From positions 255,501 through 319,500 of the forward strand of contig NC_135181.1 of NCBI RefSeq assembly GCF_041146795.1: a stretch of 64,000 nt of DNA, in the 5' to 3' direction. The translations under genes and the position numbers were made by a program. Each line of letters begins with the position of its first letter. Position 1 is the stretch's first letter. The stretch is from Maylandia zebra. Its lineage: Eukaryota; Chordata; Actinopteri; Cichliformes; Cichlidae. The notes below the pieces were generated by a model, which was not told the origin of the DNA, searched no databases, and was given only the letters and a program-made list of their open reading frames with translations. Of this stretch, positions 57,353 to 64,000 are shown one piece after another.

Positions 57353-58922
57353 AGGTAAGATTTTCACTTTATTATCAGCTAATTTGTGAGGAGAAAGCTC
57401 GGTACCGCCTCGCCCGCCTCCCCGACCGTCTAAGGAGAAGGTTAAAAAGTGTGTTTGTGTTTCCGACTCGGAATCAACCAGACAACGTTGTTAAAAAATA
57501 GTCGTACTGTTCAATAAGCCCGTCAGTGTAATGAGAGCTCGGACTGTAAACAAACCGACAACAACTCCGAAGTGATTCACCTGCAGGCAAACGGCAGGAA
57601 ACGGCTAACAAGTAATGCAACGTAAAAGGTTCAAACCTTTAGTAGGCTGTGCTGAAATGAAGATACTGAAATTTTACAGACTACAGCTTTATTATCAACA
57701 AACAAAATGTCAAATCTCGTTCGTGCTTGCCACCTCGCTAAACCCAGGGGCGTCACCAGGGGGTTAAATATTTCCAAACTTGGTATTTGTGCACAGGATT
57801 ACGCTGATGTTCAAACTCCTACCATGTTTTCACCTTAACGCAACTGCAAGGTTATCTTTCATGCACAAAAATGATTTAGTGTATAATGAACTTCTAACGT
57901 ATGGACAGAACAAATTAAGAGTTGTTGATTCTTATTATTTATTGTGCTTGTTGTAACTTTATGCAGTGTTGTTCCAACTGCTGGTTTAACGTGGGTTGCG
58001 GTCAAAGTCAACTTTAGATCAAGCACAGAGGACTGAGACGAGGCTATGGTGGAGGTCAGGTCTTTTACTCAGCTCGCTTTCAATCACATACAATACCCCA
58101 GTACCACCTACTGGTGGGAGGTAGTAATAGCTGCTGCTTATTACAATATACCACAGTGCTTTCGTTAAGTCGCAAACCCCTGTGTGTCTGAAGGGTTTGC
58201 AGATTCTAATGCAGGGCTGAGGAATAAACACGTTGCTGAGTCTAGCTAGCACTGGGTGCAGCCAGTAACTGTTAGCTGGGTTTCACCACAACTAAGTTAG
58301 TAGGTAACTAAACTGGATGCACAGCAGTTTTTGTGCTGTCCCTGCCTTTTGGCACCTTCTTCGGTTCCTCTTCTGGTGGGACACTGCACTGGGACCTTTT
58401 GTGTGCTTTGCTTCTGGGAACTTTCACAGTTACAGGAATGGCTGTACAGAAACTACCAGGCCCATTTTTTCTTTAGGGCTCAAATGTTTCAGCCAGGTTT
58501 CACAGGCTCTGTTGTACTTAACTTGAACAAAAATCTACTCCCAGCGATAGATAAAGGCAACTTTTGGACTGAATTGAGACAGAAAAAAACTAAAACTAAA
58601 GGTTTAAACATTTGACAGGCACAAACGTTAATATAATGAACTTATATCGGGAGTGGCAGGTGTAGCACCAGGATCAATCACTGCAATATGACACATTCTG
58701 CTGTCCGGTCCATATTAGCTCAGGCAAACACGCCAGCTAGTCAAAGGAGCTTTGTAGTCCGAGTTGACATCAGATATGAATTGCTGTGTTAAACACTTGT
58801 GCGAGTGAACCATCAACCTGCGTGTTTATGTTCTCACTTTATTGAATATTTCACATATTTGTTCAGCTACAACAATGAAACACGATTACCTAATCAAAGC
58901 TTTGCTGTTTGTGTCTGTACAG
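57353..58922. other. Putative intron 1 of the unidentified gene
   Basis: Starts GTAAGATTTTC and ends TTGTGTCTGTACAG. A CAGGGGCGTCACCAGGGGG stretch near 57746 may be a transposon end; nothing coding. Confidence 0.4.
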
Positions 58923-58982
58923 ATTGAGGACAGAATGTGGATGTTGGTCCTTCAGTTGATTTGCACTGGTTTGTGCCTAAAG
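58923..58982 (+). CDS. Putative signal-peptide exon of an unidentified secreted or membrane protein
   Basis: Between an acceptor (TGTCTGTACAG) and a donor (AAAG|GTACGT), an ATG at 58935 opens a 16-codon segment, MWMLVLQLICTGLCLK, ending in phase 0. The hydrophobic run looks like a signal peptide. The exon pair (leader exon, then signal exon) is typical of vertebrate receptor or secreted-protein genes. The mature protein is not recognisable in the remaining 5 kb, which is mostly transposons, so the next exon probably lies further on. An alternative is chance splice-like sites. Confidence 0.45.
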
Positions 58983-59089
58983 GTACGTTTATAATACTGA
59001 CTTCATTCAGCTGATTGGTTTCAAACATAACAGGACCACAGAATATAATGACTAATCTCAAATCCATTCATCTATTAAGTTAGTCGTTT

Positions 59090-59645
59090 TGGATTTTTTA
59101 AGCAGTCTTCAGGAACAGTTCTCCAGGCTTCTTGAATGACATTCAAAACTTTTCTTTGGATGTTTCTTCTTTTGTTCTCTTCTCTGACAAGATCATCCCA
59201 CATTGCTTCAACAATGTTGAGGTCTGAGCTCTGGGGAGGTCAACCATGACTGATGGTGTTCTGCTGTGTTTTTCTATCCATGTATGCTTTTCTGCATTGG
59301 CACTAGCAGTGTGTTTGGGATAACTGTCATGCAGAAAATGGACACCGTTCACTATCCAAATTCATGGTGGGTCTAAAATCTGACCTTTCCACTGAGACCA
59401 TTTCTGATGAGGCTTCAGTGAACAGTAGATGGGTCAACTGAAGGCTCAGATGCATGTCTCAGGTTCTGTCAGGTCATTGTGGGAATTTTGAAGTGGGATT
59501 TCTTCTTTTCCCCTTCATTTGTCAAGTTTGTGCAGGACACACTGTCAACCATGATGGGAAAATAATATTTTTTTGCTAGTCAAACCTGTTACTTTGGCAT
59601 TTTTGGTGCATTTAACTTCAGAAATTGGAACAAATGATGTGTTTG
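59090..59645 (-). pseudogene. Tc1-like transposase remnant
   Basis: The minus strand keeps FLHDSYPKHTASANAEKHTWIEKHSRTPSVMVDLPRAQTS and MILSEKRTKEETSKEKF, a degenerate second-aspartate region and C-terminus of a Tc1-like transposase. Earlier parts are out of frame. Confidence 0.65.
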
Positions 59646-59909
59646 CTACAGGTTGCTGGTATAAAAGTGCCTAAAATACAATTTCAAATGGGTTCTTTGC
59701 TAAATAGAGAAGACACATGTTCAGCCCTTGGGTTAGGCACCTTTTTGTCTTTAGGCCAGTGTTAAGTGGCGTTACAAATGACAAAAACAAACATGTAAAG
59801 GTGTAAGTATCATACTGAAAATGAGTGAAACAGTAGCCAGAGAAACACTATCAGACTTTCAGAGGGCCTGGATAACTGTTGCTGAAGACCAGGTAAGTCT
59901 GCTTCCATG

Positions 59910-61060
59910 GAAGTAGGGCTGCCACGATTAGTTGACTATCAAAATCGTCGACGACTAATTTAATAGTCGATGCGTCGTTTGAAGCTTTGTAAGATCCCAA
60001 AAGACGCAGGAATAAGTAGCAGGATTTAAGAGTGTAATAACGGACTGAAACGGAAGATGGCAGCACTGCATGTACAAGGATGCCAGCTGCCGTTAAACCC
60101 CGAAGAAGAAGAAGTAGCTCTGTCCCAGAATAGACCCTGTCACTACCCGATCCGTACCGGAAACCCGATCGGTACCCCGCATGCGCGAAAGGTTTCTACT
60201 TCCGGTCGTAGCGTTTTACGATAGTTATGGGTCAGAGTATCTGTTAAGATGTTAAGAATAACAAGTATATCTTAAAATGTTTGCAATAATGAAGGATTTC
60301 AGTACAATGTAGACAAAAACGAAAAATAAAAAGATAGTTACGGATCAGGACTCTCCGATCCTTACTGCGCATGTGTAAAGTCTGACCGTACAAATCGGGT
60401 CTACCCGATCCGTACCGCGCATGTGTAGATGTTTTCTTCTTCTTCTGTTCGTTTAATGGCAGTTTACTCCCCAGTGTACGAGGATACCGCCACCTGCTGA
60501 CCGAGCGAATAAACCCTATTATAAACTGAATTATCGTCATTACAAACGTGTGTTAAATTTGATTTAGTGATAGTCGAGTGTGTTTATGCTTGTCTGTGAG
60601 GAGAGGACTGTTGGAATAGTGATGATGATGTGCACTATCACTGTCAATTGTCAGTAAACACTTAATCTGGCTGATGAATCTACACGTGAGATATTACAAA
60701 GTCTGCATTATTAACTCTGTAATTAGGCGCCATTCTTCTTATTTTACGGCGCTGTTGCTCAATCGGGGGACGCTCTCTGTTGAGGAGAAAAGCATGAATT
60801 TCTTTGTAAACGGATTATCCATTGTTTAAATGTCCCGGGCAGTCGAAAAGGAGGCAGAGCTGTTGAGAAATGCTAGGAGCTAACTGGGCGCTAACTGTAT
60901 CATTCAAATATATTGAATGTCGCAATGTTGGCAAAGAGAGGAAGTGACGTAAGATTTGCACATGCGGGGTACCGATCGGGTTTCCGGTACGGATCGGGTA
61001 GTGACAGACCCTGTGCACGAGAAAATGCTAACTTCCTGGTTTGAGACCGGATGTGGGGTT
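59910..61060. mobile_element. hAT-like non-autonomous fragment (TAGGGCTGCCACGATTAG)
   Basis: TAGGGCTGCCACGATTAGTTGACTA followed by AATCGTCGACGACTAATTTAATAGTCGATGCGTCG is a terminus shared by a widespread fish hAT-like family. The 867-bp element at 60139 inserted into it. The right border is not found and the end given is nominal. Confidence 0.5.
60139..61005. mobile_element. 867-bp MITE with long perfect inverted repeats and AGACCCT duplication
   Basis: The left end starts GTCACTACCCGATCCGTACC and is the exact inverse of the right end over about 45 bases. AGACCCT borders both sides (60132-60138 and 61006-61012); an extra G makes 7 or 8 bp equally possible. Partial copies of the terminal motif (CTACCCGATCCGTACCGCGCATG) occur internally near 60402. 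There is no transposase frame. 7-8 bp would suit a hAT-like or P-like mechanism; the family is not recognised. Confidence 0.85.
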
Positions 61061-61559
61061 GTACATTTCCAGTAGCTTTACTTTGTGGTCAATCGCTACT
61101 GTGAAGATATACTCCATGTGCCAAAACTCGAAAACGGAAAGATCGCGTTAAGTTACAAAGAGCAGAAGGTGGGAACGCTCGCCGCTGCTGTGTCATAAAA
61201 AATCTAATGATCAATTTTGACGTTTAAAGCGTTTAGATCGATCAGTTGTTTACATCACTCAACACAAGCAGAACTGCATCACTGCAGCAGAAGACACATC
61301 GTCCACATTCAGAAGCACATCTCTGTATAGTGACTGGTCTTATGATTTAAACAGGCAAATGTTCAGCATTCAAACTACAGGTGAAGAATAGTCAAACCAG
61401 ATGTTTCCCCGTTATGTCGATATCAGCTAGTCAAGTACACACCTACACAGCATGTCAACAAACCGTGAAAAAAGCCACACAAAAAATGAATGATTGCTGG
61501 TAACGGTTTCTATACATTAGTATGTACGAAGGGTATGTTGTGACTTACCTTCAAAATTA

Positions 61560-61863
61560 CAGCGGTCCCTCGCTATAACGCGGTTCACCTTTCACCTCGC
61601 TGTTTCGCAGATTTTTTAGTGCAAGTTTGCATGCTTATTTTTACATCACATTGTGTCCTGCGTCCTGATCGCTGCAGACGATCTCCTCCGTGACGTCTCT
61701 CCTGTACAGTACAGAATCGCTGCATCGATCGCTAGCAGTGTGACTGCAGTACTGTATGTCCACGAAACGTTTTGCATCGTCAAAAAATAAAATTGGCTAC
61801 TTGATTTCACCTCTCGCTGGTTGTTTTTAGAACATAACACCCGCGATAAACGAGGGACAGCTG
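61560..61863. mobile_element. Pogo/Tigger-like MITE
   Basis: The ends CAGCGGTCCCTCGC and (inverted) CAGCTGTCCCTCGT, with TATAACGCGG and CCGCGATAAACG inside them, fit pogo/Tigger-type termini. TA precedes the left end; the right TA is not preserved. Confidence 0.65.
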
Positions 61864-61951
61864 AGAAATATAACATTTGAATCCCTTTTCTCTTTTGCTC
61901 TGAGGCGCGTGGAAAAAATATCGACAAGTCGATGAACATCATTTACAGATA

Positions 61952-63556
61952 CAGTGGGGCAAAAAAGTATTTAGTCAGCCACCGATCGTGCAAGTTCCCC
62001 CACTTAAAATGATGACAGAGGTCAGTAATTTGCACCAGAGGTACACTTCAACTGTGAGAGACAGAATGTGAAAAAAAAATCCATGAATCCACATGGTAGG
62101 ATTTGTAAAGAATTTATTTGTAAATCAGGGTGGAAAATAAGTATTTGGTCACCTCAAACAAGGAAAATCTCTGGCTCTCACAGACCTGTAACGTCTTCTT
62201 TAAGAAGCTTTTCTGTCCCCCACTCGTGACCTGTATGAATGGCACCTGTTTGAACTCATCATCTGTATAAAAGACACCTGTCCACAGCCTCAAACAGTCA
62301 GACTCCAAACTCCGCCATGGCCAAGACCAAAGAGCTTTCGAAGGACACCAGGAAAAGTATTGTAGACCTGCACCAGACTGGGAAGAGTGAATCTACAATA
62401 GGCAAGCAGCTTGGTGTGAAAAAATCAACTGTGGGAGCAATCATCAGAAAATGGAAGACATACAAGACCACTGATAATCTCCCTCGATCTGGGGCTCCAC
62501 GCAAGATCTCATCCCGTGGGGTCAAAATGATCATGAGAACGGTGAGCAAAGATCCCAGAACCACACGGGGGGACCTGGTGAATGACCTGCAGAGAGCTGG
62601 GACCAAAGTAACAAAGGTCACCATCAGTAACACACTACAACGGCAGGGAATCAAATCCCGCAGTGCCAGACGTGTTCCGCTGCTGAAGCCAGTGCATGTC
62701 CAGGCCCGTCTGAAGTTTGCCAGAGAGCACATGGATGATACAGCAGAGGATTGGGAGAATGTCATGTGGTCAGATGAAACCAAAGTAGAACTTTTTGGTA
62801 TAAACTCAACTCGTCGTGTTTGGAGGAAGAAGAATACTGAGTTGCATCCCAAGAACACCATACCTACTGTGAAGCATGGGGGTGGAAACATCATGCTATG
62901 GGGCTGTTTTTCTGCCAAGGGGACAGGACGACTGATCCGTGTTAAGGACAGAATGAATGGGGCCATGTATCGTGAGATTTTGAGCCAAAACCTCCTTCCA
63001 TCAGTGAGAACTTTGAAGATGAAACGAGGCTGGGTCTTCCAACATGACAATGATCCAAAACACACCGCCCGGGCAACAAAGGAGTGGCTCCGTAAGAAGC
63101 ATTTGAAAGTCCTGGAGTGGCCTAGCCAGTCTCCAGACCTCAACCCCATAGAAAATCTGTGGCGGGAGTTGAAAGTCCGTGTTGCTCGGCGACAGCCCCA
63201 AAACATCACTGCTCTCGAGAAGATCTGCATGGAGGAATGGGCCAAAATACCAGCTACTGTGTGTGCAAACCTGGTAAAGACCTATAGTAAACGTTTGACC
63301 TCTGTTATTGCCAACAAAGGTTATGTTACAAAGTATTGAGTTGTATTTTTGTTATTGACCAAATACTTATTTTCCACCCTGATTTACGAATAAATTCTTT
63401 ACAAATCCTACCATGTGGATTCATGGATTTTTTTTTTCACATTCTGTCTCTCACAGTTGAAGTGTACCTCTGGTGCAAATTACTGACCTCTGTCATCATT
63501 TTAGGTGGGGGAACTTCCACAATCGGTGGCTGACTAAATACTTTTTTGCCCCACTG
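61952..63556 (+). mobile_element. Tc1-like transposon, apparently complete (1605 bp)
   Basis: The terminal inverted repeats are about 200 bp (61952-62151 and 63356-63556), starting CAGTGGGGCAAAAAAGTATT, with only about five differences. TA flanks both ends. Each repeat has an outer AAAAAAGTATTTAGTCA and an inner AAATAAGTATTTGGTCA motif, the paired-binding-site (IR/DR) arrangement of Sleeping Beauty-type elements. The transposase frame between them is uninterrupted. High similarity of the two ends implies a recent insertion. Confidence 0.93.
62317..63339 (+). CDS. Tc1-like transposase, 340 aa, DD34E
   Basis: The cut-and-paste transposase of the enclosing element. The N-terminus has paired-type helix-turn-helix DNA-binding sequence ([20 protein letters not shown], then [13 protein letters not shown]) and a GRPR-like basic segment ([12 protein letters not shown]). 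The catalytic residues sit at D153 (MWSDETK), D244 (QHDNDPKH) and E279 (NPIENLW), the DD34E spacing of Tc1 elements. A glycine-rich [12 protein letters not shown] box lies between them. Length and positions equal those of the Sleeping Beauty-type transposases. No stop or frameshift is seen, so it may be functional. Confidence 0.92.
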   Translation: MAKTKELSKDTRKSIVDLHQTGKSESTIGKQLGVKKSTVGAIIRKWKTYKTTDNLPRSGAPRKISSRGVKMIMRTVSKDPRTTRGDLVNDLQRAGTKVTKVTISNTLQRQGIKSRSARRVPLLKPVHVQARLKFAREHMDDTAEDWENVMWSDETKVELFGINSTRRVWRKKNTELHPKNTIPTVKHGGGNIMLWGCFSAKGTGRLIRVKDRMNGAMYREILSQNLLPSVRTLKMKRGWVFQHDNDPKHTARATKEWLRKKHLKVLEWPSQSPDLNPIENLWRELKVRVARRQPQNITALEKICMEEWAKIPATVCANLVKTYSKRLTSVIANKGYVTKY

Positions 63557-64000
63557 TATATTGGATAAATGCCCAAGACATCTATAGAAATGTAAATCGC
63601 CGCTTGATTCAATCATTTGCTTAACTTGGACCGTAAACCAGGCGCGAATAGGACACCGGAAACAAAGCTCCCCACAGGAGTTTCCGCACCGGAAGCAGCA
63701 TATGCTAACGTGCTCATATCTATTCATAGCATTCATTCATAAAAATGCTGATAAACTCAATTTATTTGAGTTGTCTTAACTTAGAAAAACTAAGTCAGCT
63801 GGAAGTTTTGCTTCTCAGTGCGGAAGGATGAAAGATGTGGTTTGAAAATGCCACATCACTACCGTCCTCCTCCCTAGCACGGATCAGTCCGCATGTTCAT
63901 GGTGCATTTGTTATGGAATATGTTGAGCAAACCTGGAGAAGCTTCAGCTCAAGATATTATTGTTGTCATTGCTGTGGATCTTTGCCTGATACACTGACTT
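63557..64000. other. No gene recognised at the window end
   Basis: Non-coding flank of the Tc1-like element. No exon of the putative upstream gene is identified. Confidence 0.4.

Noticed and set aside
62298-63245. Minus-strand 315-codon frame opposite the Tc1 transposase
   Set aside because: Antisense shadow of a conserved coding region.

Overview
The window looks like nuclear DNA of a spiny-rayed teleost fish. The evidence is the set of repeats (tRNA-derived SINEs, L2-type and Rex6-like LINEs, a Penelope-like element, Tc1-like, hAT-like and CACTA-like DNA transposons, a SCAN-type Gag) and two intronless thrombomodulin-like receptor genes. A cichlid is plausible, but the sequence alone cannot fix the species.

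Layout. 1-12.3 kb is a nest of transposons. A frameshifted Rex6/R4-like LINE ends in a (TA)n tail. Beside it lies a LINE whose reverse transcriptase gene is cut in two (2712-3081 and 10768-12261) by a 7.7 kb CACTC-ended transposon with a TA target duplication. That transposon carries two minus-strand genes: a zinc-finger transposase-like protein, and a spliced PB1-like/'SAMD3-like' accessory protein. 12.3-21.7 kb is layered non-autonomous elements. Several boundaries can be proven from their inverted repeats and target duplications: 14525-17848, 18966-20124 and 20714-21346. 22.2-29.8 kb holds the remains of a second SAMD3-like transposon and a 4.3 kb purine-rich minisatellite whose apparent giant reading frames are artefacts. 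29.8-46.2 kb is mostly non-coding, with Tc1, L2, SINE, Gypsy-Gag and LINE debris. It includes a LINE copy with a 5' inversion and a 13-bp target duplication, and a head-to-head L2 pair.

Host genes. Two tandem, same-strand, single-exon genes lie at 47244-48791 and 52120-53754. Both encode signal peptide, lectin-like domain, six EGF modules, a membrane span and a short tail, which is the thrombomodulin plan. The second keeps an intact lectin domain and is the better thrombomodulin candidate. The first has a shortened lectin domain and an acidic Gly-Ser-Gly-Ser stretch that suits glycosaminoglycan attachment. Each has a TATA box. Downstream, a non-coding first exon (to 57352) and a signal-peptide exon (58923-58982) suggest the start of a third gene that I cannot identify.

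57-64 kb has transposons in that gene's introns or flank. They include an 867-bp element with long perfect inverted repeats and an apparently intact Tc1-like transposon (61952-63556) with a 340-residue DD34E transposase.
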